Shown here: piece after piece, positions 20,621 to 28,720 of the stretch
How the letters are laid out: every line of letters starts with the position of its first letter
Numbering within the stretch: position 1 is the first letter of the stretch
Assembly (NCBI RefSeq): GCF_020559915.1
Contig: NZ_JAJCLZ010000006.1
Location: 1-64,000, forward strand
DNA length: 64,000 nucleotides
Direction: 5' to 3'
Origin: Ruminococcus sp. 210702-SL.1.03
Lineage (GTDB): Bacteria > Bacillota > Clostridia > Oscillospirales > Ruminococcaceae
Notes under the pieces: generated by a model
What the model was told of the DNA's origin: nothing
What the model saw: only the letters and a program-made list of their open reading frames with translations
Database searches by the model: none
Program-made: the position numbers and the translations under genes

Positions 20621-21136
20621 ATGGCTGAATTCTGGGATCTGTTTGACGATGACCGCAAACCGCTTGGGCGGACGATACGCCGTGGAAAAATGACTCCGCT
20701 GAGCGGCGAGTATCATATCGTTGTACTGATCGTGACGATGAACAGCCATGGCGAGATCTTGTGCACCCTGCGTTCGCCCAAAAAGTCAAAGTATCCTAAT
20801 TTGTGGGAGGTTACTGCCGGCTCGGTCATCGCGGGGGAGGAGAGCCGCCACGCTGCCGCACGCGAGCTTTTTGAAGAAACTGGCATCAAGACGGACGAAA
20901 ATGAACTGACGTTTATAAAAACCGTTAAGGAAAATACCGCATTTATAGACTGCTATTTCCTGCGGCGCGACGTTGATATAAAAGACATTGTTTTCCAAGA
21001 GGGCGAAACTGTCAACGCGAAATGGATCGGCAAAGCGGAGTTTGAAAACATGATAACGCAGAAAAAAATGGCGTTCCCCGTGGCGCGGCGATATGCCCAG
21101 CTCTACGATTTCCTGATGCAGGAAGGATTTATATAA
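20621..21136 (+). CDS. Nudix hydrolase, IPP-isomerase-like N terminus
   Basis: The 171-residue protein has a full Nudix box, GSVIAGEESRHAAARE followed by LFEETGI, so it should hydrolyse a nucleoside-diphosphate-linked substrate with Mg2+. The opening EFWDLFDDDRKPLGRTIRRG is the pattern of Nudix proteins related to type 1 isopentenyl-diphosphate isomerase. The substrate is unknown. The ATG at 20621 is ten bases after AGGA; the longer frame from 20582 overlaps tadA and is not preferred. Confidence 0.8.
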   Translation: MAEFWDLFDDDRKPLGRTIRRGKMTPLSGEYHIVVLIVTMNSHGEILCTLRSPKKSKYPNLWEVTAGSVIAGEESRHAAARELFEETGIKTDENELTFIKTVKENTAFIDCYFLRRDVDIKDIVFQEGETVNAKWIGKAEFENMITQKKMAFPVARRYAQLYDFLMQEGFI

Positions 21137-21138
21137 AA

Positions 21139-21171
21139 AAACCGCAGGCGTTTGATGAGCGTCTGCGGTTT
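21139..21171. terminator. Bidirectional terminator between Nudix gene and recR
   Basis: AAACCGCAGGCG pairs with CGTCTGCGGTTT around nine bases, with A and T runs on either side so it can work on both strands. It serves the convergent Nudix and recR ends. Confidence 0.85.
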
Positions 21172-21174
21172 CGT

Positions 21175-21774
21175 TTATATTTCGTTGCGATTTTCGAGAG
21201 CTTTGTAAAGCGTGATCTCGTCGGCATATTCTAGGATTCCGCCGACGGGCAGTCCGAAAGCCAGCCGTGTGACCTTTACGCCGAGCGGCTTGATGAGCTT
21301 CGAGATGTACATCGCCGTCGCCTCGCCCTCAACTGTCGGGTTCGTCGCCATGATGACCTCTGAAACGTCGCCGTTCATGCGCGCCAACAGCTCTTTGATC
21401 TTTAGCTTGTCTGGCGTAACGTTGTCGATCGGCGAAATCAGCCCGTGCAGAACGTGGTAAACGCCCTTGTACTCGCGGGTGCGCTCGAAAGCGGAAATGT
21501 CTTTCGGCGTTTCCACCACGCAAATAGTCGACTTATCGCGCGCGGGGTCGGAACATATGTAACAAAGTTCGTTTTCAGTAAGGTTCTGGCATATCGCACA
21601 GGTGTGCACCTTAGTGTGAGCGTTGACGAGCGCTTCGGCAAATTCGTGCACCTGCTTGTCGCTCATGCTCATGACGTGGTAAGCCAGCCTTTCGGCAGAT
21701 TTCCTGCCGATGCCTGGGAGTTTTGCAAACTGCTCAGCCAGCAAGACCAGCGGCAGCGCATTGCTGTTATCCAT
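21175..21774 (-). CDS. recR: Recombination mediator RecR
   Basis: RecR works with RecO/RecF to load RecA on gapped DNA. The 199-residue protein has the helix-hairpin-helix start ([15 protein letters not shown]), a four-Cys zinc finger (CAIC then CYIC), and a Toprim core ending in [14 protein letters not shown]. It is the last gene of the minus-strand unit SRP RNA-dnaX-ybaB-recR, the standard Firmicute arrangement, and begins three bases after the ybaB-type gene. Confidence 0.96.
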   Translation of the reverse strand: MDNSNALPLVLLAEQFAKLPGIGRKSAERLAYHVMSMSDKQVHEFAEALVNAHTKVHTCAICQNLTENELCYICSDPARDKSTICVVETPKDISAFERTREYKGVYHVLHGLISPIDNVTPDKLKIKELLARMNGDVSEVIMATNPTVEGEATAMYISKLIKPLGVKVTRLAFGLPVGGILEYADEITLYKALENRNEI

Positions 21775-21777
21775 ATT

Positions 21778-22128
21778 TTAGAAAAGGCCGGGGAAGGAAA
21801 CGCCGCCGGTAAGCTCGCTCATCTCAGCGTCGCTGACTTCGTCGAGGTTGTGAACAGCTTCGTTGAAAGCGCTCATGATGAGATCCTGAAGCATTTCAAC
21901 ATCTTCGGGGTCAACTACTTCGGGCTTGATTTTGAGCGAGAGCACCTCGCGCTTGCCGTTGATCTTGATCTCTACTGCGCCGCCGCCTACGGAAGCGGTA
22001 AATTCTCTCTGCTCGAGGTCAGCCTGAAGCGCGGTGATCTTATCCTGCATCTGCTGTGCCTGCTTGAGCATCTGGTTCATATTTCCTGCGGGGCCTTTGC
22101 CCATACCCTGTGGTAATCTTGCTTTCAT
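21778..22128 (-). CDS. YbaB/EbfC nucleoid-associated protein
   Basis: The 116-residue protein belongs to the small dimeric DNA-binding YbaB/EbfC family, recognisable by NMNQMLKQAQQMQDKI, then FTASVGGGAVEIKINGKREVLSLKIKPEVVDPEDVEML broken into its usual blocks, and a Gly-rich end. The N terminus carries a short Gly/Pro/Met-rich stretch. AAGGAG lies about nine bases before the ATG. It sits between dnaX and recR, as in Bacillus (yaaK). Confidence 0.93.
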   Translation of the reverse strand: MKARLPQGMGKGPAGNMNQMLKQAQQMQDKITALQADLEQREFTASVGGGAVEIKINGKREVLSLKIKPEVVDPEDVEMLQDLIMSAFNEAVHNLDEVSDAEMSELTGGVSFPGLF

Positions 22129-22144
22129 TTTAAAAAACTCCTTG

Positions 22145-23740
22145 TTATTTTTTTATTTCAACTTCTACATCCATGCTCTCGGCGCGCTTTAAAAGCTCGC
22201 TTATCGGGTTTTCCTTGTCGGCAATATCGACATTTTTGGAAGAATAAAGCATGAAGCCGAAGTCTTTGCCATAATAGTCATGCACAACCTGTTTCAGCAG
22301 TGCTTTGTCGTCGGATGCTTTGAATTTCTTGAGGAAAAAGTCGCTCGAAACTACCACGCAGAAGGTGTCGCCCTCTATGCAGGCGAGCGAATTTTTCAAA
22401 AATGCCCAAAGCGCAGGCGCACGCTCCTTGATTATCTCGAGAATGTCCTGCCATTCTTTCAGCGGCGTAAAATTGTTCGGGTCGAACTTTTTCAGCGGCG
22501 CGGCGGGCTTCTTCGGCTGTTTCGGCGGCTGTACCGCGTTCGGCACTATCTTCGCACCCTCGGCGAGCGCCTTCGTCAGCGCATTTACCTGCGCGCGCAG
22601 CTCGTTCAGTTCCTGCTGATCGGCGGCGGGGGCGGTGTTCTGCACGGCGCGCTTTTTCGGAGCGGCAGAGCAGAGGCGCACCATGCACATCTCTAGCTCT
22701 ATGCGCTTATCCGCGGCGCGCGCGAACCTCTCGGAGGACTGCTGGAGCAGCGTTATGCACTCAAATATCCTGTCGAGCGTGACAGTTTTCGCGATCTTTT
22801 CGAGCCGCTCGTACTCTTCGGGCAGGCAGGCGATAAGCTCGCGGCTGTTGTCCGAAGATTTTATCAGCATGAGATTTCGCATCATCATGAGCAGCTCGGA
22901 GCAGAGAACTTTTAGGTCTTTAGCCTTGCCGTGCAGTTCGTCAACGGCTTTAACAGCGCCCGCGGTGTCGCACTCGGCGATCTTTTCCAGCAGATCGAGC
23001 AGATAATCTCGTCCCGCGATGCCCGCCGCGCCTGAAACTACTTCGAGCGTGATGTCGTCCGAAAAAGCGGAGCATCTGTCTAGAAGCGAGAGCGCGTCGC
23101 GCATACCGCCGTCGGAAAGCCGCGCTATCATGGCGGCGGCGTCCTCGTGAAGTGTAAATTCCTCGTGTTCGGAAATGTACATTATGCGCGAAACTATGTC
23201 TTCGCTGCGTATGCGGTTGAAATCGAAATGCTGGCAGCGCGAAACTATCGTTTCGGGAACTTTGTGTATCTCGGTGGTCGCGAGAATGAACTTGACGTGC
23301 GGGGGCGGCTCTTCCATAGTTTTTAGCAGCGCATTGAAAGCGCCGGGGGAGAGCATATGCACTTCGTCGATGATGTAGATCTTGTACTTGCACAGCTCTG
23401 GGGTGTAGATAACGCCCTCACGCAGCTCGCGAATGTCGTCCACGCGCGAGTTTGAAGCCGCGTCGATCTCGATGATGTCGGCGAGCGAGCCGTTTTCCGC
23501 CGCGCGGCAAATGTCGCATTCTAAGCATGGTTCGCCGTCGTGCGAATTTGGGCAGTTGATAGCCTTCGCAAAAATACGCGCGCAGGTGGTCTTGCCGGTT
23601 CCGCGTGAGCCCGTAAAAAGGTAGGCGTGGGCGGTGCGGCCGCCGGCGATCTGATTTTTCAGTGTGGCGGTTATCTGCGGCTGCGAAACCACGTCGTCGA
23701 AAGATTTCGGACGCCATTTACGATACAAAGCCTGATACAA
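22145..23740 (-). CDS. dnaX: DNA polymerase III gamma/tau subunit
   Basis: This is the clamp-loader ATPase that places the sliding clamp and links polymerase cores. The 531-residue protein has YRKWRPKSFDDVV, Walker A GSRGTGKTT, the zinc-binding cysteine cluster (CPNSHDGEPCLECDIC), the DEVHML Walker B and an SRC sensor segment, then a less conserved C-terminal tau-like region. The start is TTG at 23740 (MYQALYRKWRP), six bases after GGAGGTGG. It lies about 20 bases after the SRP RNA gene on the same strand and may be read from its promoter. Confidence 0.95.
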   Translation of the reverse strand: MYQALYRKWRPKSFDDVVSQPQITATLKNQIAGGRTAHAYLFTGSRGTGKTTCARIFAKAINCPNSHDGEPCLECDICRAAENGSLADIIEIDAASNSRVDDIRELREGVIYTPELCKYKIYIIDEVHMLSPGAFNALLKTMEEPPPHVKFILATTEIHKVPETIVSRCQHFDFNRIRSEDIVSRIMYISEHEEFTLHEDAAAMIARLSDGGMRDALSLLDRCSAFSDDITLEVVSGAAGIAGRDYLLDLLEKIAECDTAGAVKAVDELHGKAKDLKVLCSELLMMMRNLMLIKSSDNSRELIACLPEEYERLEKIAKTVTLDRIFECITLLQQSSERFARAADKRIELEMCMVRLCSAAPKKRAVQNTAPAADQQELNELRAQVNALTKALAEGAKIVPNAVQPPKQPKKPAAPLKKFDPNNFTPLKEWQDILEIIKERAPALWAFLKNSLACIEGDTFCVVVSSDFFLKKFKASDDKALLKQVVHDYYGKDFGFMLYSSKNVDIADKENPISELLKRAESMDVEVEIKK

Positions 23741-23760
23741 ACTGCCACCTCCAATAAAAA

Positions 23761-23895
23761 ATCAATCCGACATACAGGCGTGCAGGCGTAACTGCGTCAC
23801 ACGAAACAAACTGCTTAATGCTGCTCGGTTCCCCGCCTGACATGGTTCACAGTGTTTCATTGCGCAGGACCCGCACACCTGTATCTCGGATTGAT
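23761..23895 (-). ncRNA. ffs: Small signal recognition particle RNA
   Basis: Read on the minus strand, the tip contains GAACCATGTCAGGCGGGGAA and then CCGAGCAGCATTAAGC, the conserved Ffh-binding helix 8 with a GGAA tetraloop. The ends pair over more than 20 bases (23761-23783 with 23873-23895), giving a single long hairpin of roughly 135 bases with no Alu domain visible. The closing stem is followed by a T run on the minus strand. Exact ends are approximate. The gene lies directly upstream of dnaX, as in other Firmicutes. Confidence 0.88.
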
Positions 23896-23949
23896 CTGAA
23901 AAAACATATAGATCTACCGCGGCAGCGCAAGCCGCCTTAGTACTACATT

Positions 23950-23978
23950 ATTATAACACAACTCACGAAAAAATGCAA
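23950..23978 (-). promoter_or_regulatory. Promoter of the SRP RNA (and perhaps dnaX-ybaB-recR)
   Basis: On the minus strand TTGCAT and TATAAT lie 17 bases apart, with an extended TGT. The predicted start is about 48 bases before the SRP hairpin; this leader holds a GCGGC/GCCGC hairpin at about 23915-23935. Confidence 0.75.
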
Positions 23979-24026
23979 GCCCTTTTTGAAATTTTTTTCG
24001 CAATTTATAAAGAGTAAGCGCGGGGC

Positions 24027-24055
24027 TTGACAAACGGGGAAAAATGTGATAAAAT
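24027..24055 (+). promoter_or_regulatory. Promoter of RNase P RNA
   Basis: TTGACA at 24027-24032 and TAAAAT at 24050-24055 lie 17 bases apart with an extended TGA. The predicted start, about 24062, matches the start of the RNA. Confidence 0.85.
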
Positions 24056-24061
24056 AATAAA

Positions 24062-24410
24062 AGCGAGTCGGCTATGCGGCAGCGGCGCGGCTATACGCGC
24101 TGAGGAAAGTCCGAGCATCATAGAGCAGGGTAGTTGATAACGTCAACCGAGGGTGACCTCCGAGCTAGTGCAACAGAAATATACCGCCGCTTTCGGGCGG
24201 CAAGGGTGGAAAGGCGAGGTAAGAGCTCACCGGGGCAGTCGTGAGGCTGCCGCCATGTAAACCTTACCCGATGCAACGCCAATGGCAGCAAGCAGACCAA
24301 TGGCTGCTCGTCAGGGCTGCGGCTGTAGGCGGCTGGAGGCGTATGGCAACATGCGTCCAAGATAGATTGCCGCACACGACAAAACTCGGCTTACAGGTCG
24401 GCTCGCGCTT
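24062..24410 (+). ncRNA. rnpB: RNase P RNA, bacterial class A type
   Basis: This is the catalytic RNA that matures tRNA 5' ends. The conserved core is clear: GAGGAAAGTCCGAGC near the 5' end, CAGAAATATACCGCC, AAGGGTGGAAAGGCGAGGTA then AGAGCTCACCGG, GTAAACC, and at the 3' end AGATAGATTGCCGC, ACGACAAAACTCGGC and TTACAGG. The start follows the promoter by about seven bases. The 3' end is placed at the start of a T run near 24410. Length, about 350 bases, is normal. Confidence 0.95.
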
Positions 24411-24423
24411 TTTTGCGCATATG

Positions 24424-24463
24424 GCTGCCGCAGAAAACGGCAGCGCGTTTGCGGCAGCTTTTT
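24424..24463 (+). terminator. Terminator after RNase P RNA
   Basis: GCTGCCGCA at 24424-24432 pairs perfectly with TGCGGCAGC at 24450-24458, followed by five T. Confidence 0.85.
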
Positions 24464-24566
24464 GATAATTGTAAATCGTTTTTGTTAAATGCGCCGTATG
24501 AATTGCGATATTTGTTACAATCGGGTATCATAATGCACAATCTTTTCGGCGATTTAACTAAAACAC

Positions 24567-24595
24567 TTGCATTTTTATCTTTAGTGTGGTATAAT
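24567..24595 (+). promoter_or_regulatory. Promoter of the surface protein-sortase unit
   Basis: TTGCAT at 24567-24572 and TATAAT at 24590-24595 lie 17 bases apart, with TGG before the -10. Confidence 0.8.
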
Positions 24596-24652
24596 GTAAA
24601 AGAAATAAAAAATATATTATTTCTGAATAGGAAATAGATGGAGGGATAACTA

Positions 24653-25309
24653 ATGAAAATGTTAAAGACAATTTCCGCGATCGCGGCAGCAACCGTTGCA
24701 GCTTCTGCTTTGGCAGTATCCGCATCTGCTACAACATATAAGGACGCAGTACAGGCAGCTAAGGACGCAGGCGTACAGGCTACCAACGTACAGGAGCTTT
24801 CCAACTTTTTAGAGCCCAACGCGGATTATTTTTCGTCTGACGATTATGATTACATGATCAGCGTGCTCAACAACGTTCGCGATACTTATGTTGCTCCTAA
24901 GGCACAGGAACTTTTTGGCAAGACCCCTGCTGAGCTTACCGAAGATGAAAAGGTAGAGGTAGGCAAGAGCTGGTCTGCTGAGGACAGAGCCGCTATAAAG
25001 AGCACTCTCGTAGACCTCGGCGCTAAGTACGATGTAGAAGTTGACATCGACAAGCTCAGTCAGGAAGACTTCACTGTAGAAGCTAAGATCAAGCCTAAGG
25101 ACAGCAGCAGCTCTGACAGCAATTCCAGCAGCAGTGGCTCCAGCTCCAGCAATGGCGGCGGAACGCAGACTGTTATCACCGACCCCGTAGCTCCCACCGG
25201 CGGAGAAGTTGAGGGTGGCGTAAGCGCAGGCGTTGTTGCTGGCGCAGGTCTTGCAGTTGTACTTGCAGCTACCGGAATCATCGTAGTTGCTAGAAAGAAC
25301 AAGGAATAA
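24653..25309 (+). CDS. Secreted surface protein with wall-sorting-like C terminus
   Basis: The 218-residue protein has a clear signal peptide (MKMLKTISAIAAATVAASAL... ending near SASA). A mostly helical, acidic domain of about 120 residues follows that I do not recognise. Then comes a Ser-rich linker of about 20 residues and a C-terminal tail. The tail reads VAPTG at 179-183, a Gly-rich hydrophobic stretch (VSAGVVAGAGLAVVLAATGIIVV) and ARKNKE. This is the layout of sortase substrates, but the motif is not LPxTG. A sortase gene begins 37 bases downstream. It may be a substrate of that enzyme, or simply a membrane-anchored protein. Confidence 0.7.
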   Translation: MKMLKTISAIAAATVAASALAVSASATTYKDAVQAAKDAGVQATNVQELSNFLEPNADYFSSDDYDYMISVLNNVRDTYVAPKAQELFGKTPAELTEDEKVEVGKSWSAEDRAAIKSTLVDLGAKYDVEVDIDKLSQEDFTVEAKIKPKDSSSSDSNSSSSGSSSSNGGGTQTVITDPVAPTGGEVEGGVSAGVVAGAGLAVVLAATGIIVVARKNKE

Positions 25310-25346
25310 TTCCTTGACAAAAGAGAATATTTCGGAGTGTTGAGTA

Positions 25347-26087
25347 ATGAAAAAACGCAGTCTTGATGCTGAGAGATCAGCAGAAAAGCGCGGCAGAGGC
25401 ACTTCGTCGAACAGGGTGCTGAGGACGATTACTTTTGTTCTCACACCTTTTTTGATGTCTGCGCTGCTTTTCGGCGTTGTCGCGCTGGCAGCCGCGAAGC
25501 CTTTTGCCGCCGCGAAACCGTATGTCAACATCGTTTTTAATAACGATGACAACAGCATAAAAAATGCCAGAACTATAAATAAATACCGCGACGATAACGC
25601 ACCTGTTCAGAAAAAAGAGGTCGAGGACGGCGCTACGGGCGAGATGCACACTATGGTTTATCCATATTATGGTGACAAATATGCCACGCTGAACTGCGAA
25701 GCGGCGGGTATGAACGATATTCCCGTTTACAGCGGCACTACAAACGACATTCTTGCCGAAGGCGCGGGCTGGTACAACGGCTCAGTCTATATCGGCCACG
25801 TCGGAAATGTCGTGTTGGCGGGTCATAACCACACATATTTTTACAATCTGCCTAAATGCAAGAAGGGCGACGAGGTAACGCTGGAAACGTCTTATGTCAA
25901 ACAGACCTACATGGTCACCGACATCGAGATTTTCCACGAGGACGACCAGACCTACGTTCGCCCGACCGACGATGACAGGCTGACGATGTACACCTGCTGG
26001 AACAACGGTATGCTCGGAATGTCGGAGTACAGAATTGCCGTGATCTGCGAGTTGACCGACCGTGAATGGAAAGAGGTGGAGGAATGA
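25347..26087 (+). CDS. Sortase family transpeptidase
   Basis: Sortases join surface proteins to the cell wall or to each other outside the membrane. The 246-residue protein has an N-terminal membrane segment (about residues 27-52) and a sortase beta-barrel. Catalytic candidates are His160 (VLAGHNH), Cys217 (TMYTCWN) and Arg229 (SEYRIAV). The sequence around GH and TC looks most like the class C/D/E-type enzymes, but the class cannot be fixed by eye. It follows the surface-protein gene by 37 bases and overlaps the next membrane-protein gene by four bases (ATGA), so the three look co-transcribed. Confidence 0.88.
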   Translation: MKKRSLDAERSAEKRGRGTSSNRVLRTITFVLTPFLMSALLFGVVALAAAKPFAAAKPYVNIVFNNDDNSIKNARTINKYRDDNAPVQKKEVEDGATGEMHTMVYPYYGDKYATLNCEAAGMNDIPVYSGTTNDILAEGAGWYNGSVYIGHVGNVVLAGHNHTYFYNLPKCKKGDEVTLETSYVKQTYMVTDIEIFHEDDQTYVRPTDDDRLTMYTCWNNGMLGMSEYRIAVICELTDREWKEVEE

Positions 26088-26986
26088 AAAGACTTTACCA
26101 CTACCCCGCGATGATCGTGTTGGCGCTGTTTGCGGCGCTTTTTGCCGTGATCTTTGAGGTCTGCACTTTTTTCTCTTTGGTGCTGATGAAGCCCGAGATC
26201 TATTCTGAGGCGATGGGCAGCAAGGGCGTTTCTGACGCGATCTACGAGGACTTGAACACATATTTCGAGCACTACGCCGCGCCGACGGGCATACCGAAAG
26301 AGGTATTTACCAAAAGCCTTGATAAAAGTGAACTTTCTAAAGCGGCTTACCAGCTTCTTTCCGACTCGCTGGCGTATTTATCTGACCCAAACGCTGTGAA
26401 ACCAGAGCCGCAGTACGATTTCACGCAGCTTGATAAGGATATTACCGACTACATCGAGGCAAACACCGATCACGATAAGGTCGAGGACAAGGACGAGTAC
26501 AATAAGCTGGTCGAGAATACCATATCTACCGCTGAGGGGCAAATAAAGAGCAGACTGGATGTAATGATGCTCTACACCCTCTCAAAAACAGGCTTCGCGG
26601 CGAAAGTTCACACCTGCGCGGGCTACATCAGATTTGGCGCGTTCGCGAGCGCCGCAGCTGCCGTGATCTTCCTCGCGGCAATGGTGATAGTTGACCGCCG
26701 CCACCCGCGCGATCTGCCTTACTGGTTCGGCTGCACGATATTCTCGGCTTCGACCTTGGTACTGGTGCCAAGCCTTTATCTGCAAAAAGTGCATTTCTTT
26801 GACAGATTTTTCGTAAAGAGCGACTATATTTATCGCACGGTAACGGGACTTTGCGACACCGCGCTTGACCACATCATCACCGCGCAGACAATAGCGCTGA
26901 TGGTCGGCATTTTGCTGATACTGCTGACTCTCGTTATCCACGCTATATACCTAAAATACCTGCGCAGACGTTCGCGCAGCAGCTGA
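26084..26986 (+). CDS. Membrane protein of unknown function, sortase neighbour
   Basis: The 300-residue protein has one N-terminal membrane segment, a hydrophilic region of about 150 residues rich in Asp/Lys that is probably outside, and three C-terminal membrane segments ending in a basic tail (KYLRRRSRSS). No enzyme motif was recognised. The ATG at 26084 overlaps the sortase stop as ATGA. An in-frame ATG at 26066 would add six residues. Co-transcription suggests a role in the same surface process, but that is inference. Confidence 0.7.
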   Translation: MKRLYHYPAMIVLALFAALFAVIFEVCTFFSLVLMKPEIYSEAMGSKGVSDAIYEDLNTYFEHYAAPTGIPKEVFTKSLDKSELSKAAYQLLSDSLAYLSDPNAVKPEPQYDFTQLDKDITDYIEANTDHDKVEDKDEYNKLVENTISTAEGQIKSRLDVMMLYTLSKTGFAAKVHTCAGYIRFGAFASAAAAVIFLAAMVIVDRRHPRDLPYWFGCTIFSASTLVLVPSLYLQKVHFFDRFFVKSDYIYRTVTGLCDTALDHIITAQTIALMVGILLILLTLVIHAIYLKYLRRRSRSS

Positions 26987-26999
26987 TACAAAACCCGCG

Positions 27000-27028
27000 C
27001 GCCGCAGACCTTTATCTGCGGCGTTTTT
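27000..27028 (+). terminator. Terminator after the sortase unit
   Basis: CGCCGCAGA pairs with TCTGCGGCG around a six-base loop, followed by five T. Confidence 0.9.
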
Positions 27029-27163
27029 GCATTTTTAGCCGCCAATAAATTCACAGCAGTTTTCTGCACTGTCAAATTCATTGTAAAAACTGCATAATAC
27101 GCGCCGACTTGCAGATGATATACTGTTTAATGTGATGATTTTCTGCAAGTTCACAAAAAATAC

Positions 27164-27192
27164 TTGCAAAATCAGCACGGCGGGAGTATAAT
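27164..27192 (+). promoter_or_regulatory. Promoter of the aminotransferase gene
   Basis: TTGCAA at 27164-27169 and TATAAT at 27187-27192 have a 17-base spacer. Confidence 0.8.
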
Positions 27193-27233
27193 ATAATGTA
27201 GATCAATTGATGTTTGTATGGAGGTTTTTTGTG

Positions 27234-28505
27234 ATGAAACTTACGGATATGAGCGCGCAGGAACTTGCCGCTTTTAAGCAGGACGTTCAGAAGGAATATG
27301 AAGCTTACAAGGCGCTGGGTCTTAAACTCAACATGGCGCGCGGTAAGCCGGGCGCTGAGCAGCTCGCGCTTTCTATGCCCATGCTCGACTGTCTTACTTC
27401 TAAGGACGCGGCGGAGCTTTCGGGCGATTATTTCAACTACGGCGGACTTGACGGCATTGCCGAGGCTAAGGAGCTTTTTGCGCCGATGCTGGGCGTTGAC
27501 CCCAAAAACGTCATCGTTTTCGGCAACTCGAGCCTTAATATAATGTACGATACCGTTTCGCGCTGCTATAATTTCGGCGCTTCCAAAGATTCTAAGCCTT
27601 GGAAAGACTGCGGCAAGATCAAGTGGCTCTGCCCCGTTCCCGGTTACGACAGACATTTCGCGATAACCGAGCTTTTCGGTATCGAGATGATAAATATTCC
27701 CATGACCGCCGAAGGCCCCGACATGGATATGATCGAGAAACTGGTGGCTGAGGACGAGAGCATAAAGGGTATGTGGTGCGTGCCGATGTATGCTAACCCG
27801 ACAGGCATAACCTACTCGGACGACACCGTTCGCCGCATTGCCGCTCTTGACCCCGCGGCCGGCGATTTCCGCATTTTCTGGGACAATGCTTACTGCATAC
27901 ACCATCTCACCGACACCCCCGATACCCTGCTCAACCTTTTCGACGAGCTGAAAAAGAACGGCAAGGAGGACATGGTGTATATGTTCGCTTCGACCTCTAA
28001 GGTAACTTTCCCCGGAAGCGGCGTTGCTATAATGGCGGCTTCGGAAGCGAACCTTGCTCATATAAGATCTACCATGACTATCCAGACCATCGGTCACGAT
28101 AAACTGAATATGCTGCGCCATGTGAAGTTCTTCGGCAACTTCGAGAACGTAAAGGCGCATATGCAGAAGCACCGCGCGATACTCGAGCCGCGCTTTAACG
28201 CAGTTATCGAGGCTCTTGAAACTGAGATCGCGCCGCTCGGCATCGGCAGCTGGGTAAAGCCTAACGGCGGCTACTTTATCAGCTTCGACAGCGTTCCCGG
28301 CTGCGCTAAGAGGATAGTTGAGCTTTGCAAAGAGGCGGGCGTTGTGCTCACGGGCGCAGGCGCTACCTACCCCTATGGCAAAGACCCCGAGGACAAGAAT
28401 ATTCGCATAGCCCCCACCTACCCCAGTACCGAAGAGCTGAAAAAGGCTATGGAAATATTCGTATCGGCAGTAAAGCTTGCTACCGCCGAAAAGCTTTCAA
28501 AATAA
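27234..28505 (+). CDS. PLP-dependent aminotransferase, aspartate aminotransferase-like
   Basis: The 423-residue protein is a fold-type I aminotransferase of the branch often annotated as a type Ic aspartate aminotransferase. Typical features are LNMARGKPG near the N terminus, YGGLDGIAEAKELFA, MYANPTGITYS, WDNAYCIHHL and the PLP-binding lysine in STSKVTFPGSGVA. It probably exchanges amino groups between aspartate (or a related amino acid) and 2-oxoglutarate. Substrate range is inferred from family only. The ATG at 27234 is nine bases after GGAGG; a GTG at 27231 is also possible. It has its own promoter and terminator. Confidence 0.85.
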   Translation: MKLTDMSAQELAAFKQDVQKEYEAYKALGLKLNMARGKPGAEQLALSMPMLDCLTSKDAAELSGDYFNYGGLDGIAEAKELFAPMLGVDPKNVIVFGNSSLNIMYDTVSRCYNFGASKDSKPWKDCGKIKWLCPVPGYDRHFAITELFGIEMINIPMTAEGPDMDMIEKLVAEDESIKGMWCVPMYANPTGITYSDDTVRRIAALDPAAGDFRIFWDNAYCIHHLTDTPDTLLNLFDELKKNGKEDMVYMFASTSKVTFPGSGVAIMAASEANLAHIRSTMTIQTIGHDKLNMLRHVKFFGNFENVKAHMQKHRAILEPRFNAVIEALETEIAPLGIGSWVKPNGGYFISFDSVPGCAKRIVELCKEAGVVLTGAGATYPYGKDPEDKNIRIAPTYPSTEELKKAMEIFVSAVKLATAEKLSK

Positions 28506-28558
28506 AGCATTTTAGATATTTGAACACGCAAATACATTAAAATATGAAACATTACAAG

Positions 28559-28584
28559 CGGCGATATTCTTCGCCGTTTTGTTT
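28559..28584 (+). terminator. Terminator after the aminotransferase
   Basis: CGGCGA pairs with TCGCCG around six bases, followed by TTTTGTTTT. Confidence 0.75.
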
Positions 28585-28631
28585 TGTGAAAAGTGCTTTT
28601 TTTCATGCGCAATAATTGTGGATAAACACTA

Positions 28632-28660
28632 TTGACAAACGCGCGGAAATGTGTGATAAT
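28632..28660 (+). promoter_or_regulatory. Promoter of the GH5 gene
   Basis: TTGACA at 28632-28637 and GATAAT at 28655-28660 lie 17 bases apart, with TGT ahead of the -10. Confidence 0.75.
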
Positions 28661-28720
28661 TATAGTATGGATAAGTGGGCGAAGTGTGCCCGCAAGTTTG
28701 CAAAGAAAGGAAATTTTGAT

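Noticed and set aside
27078..28172. 364-residue minus-strand frame across the aminotransferase
   Set aside because: It is antisense to a clear PLP enzyme, with low-complexity composition and no start signals.
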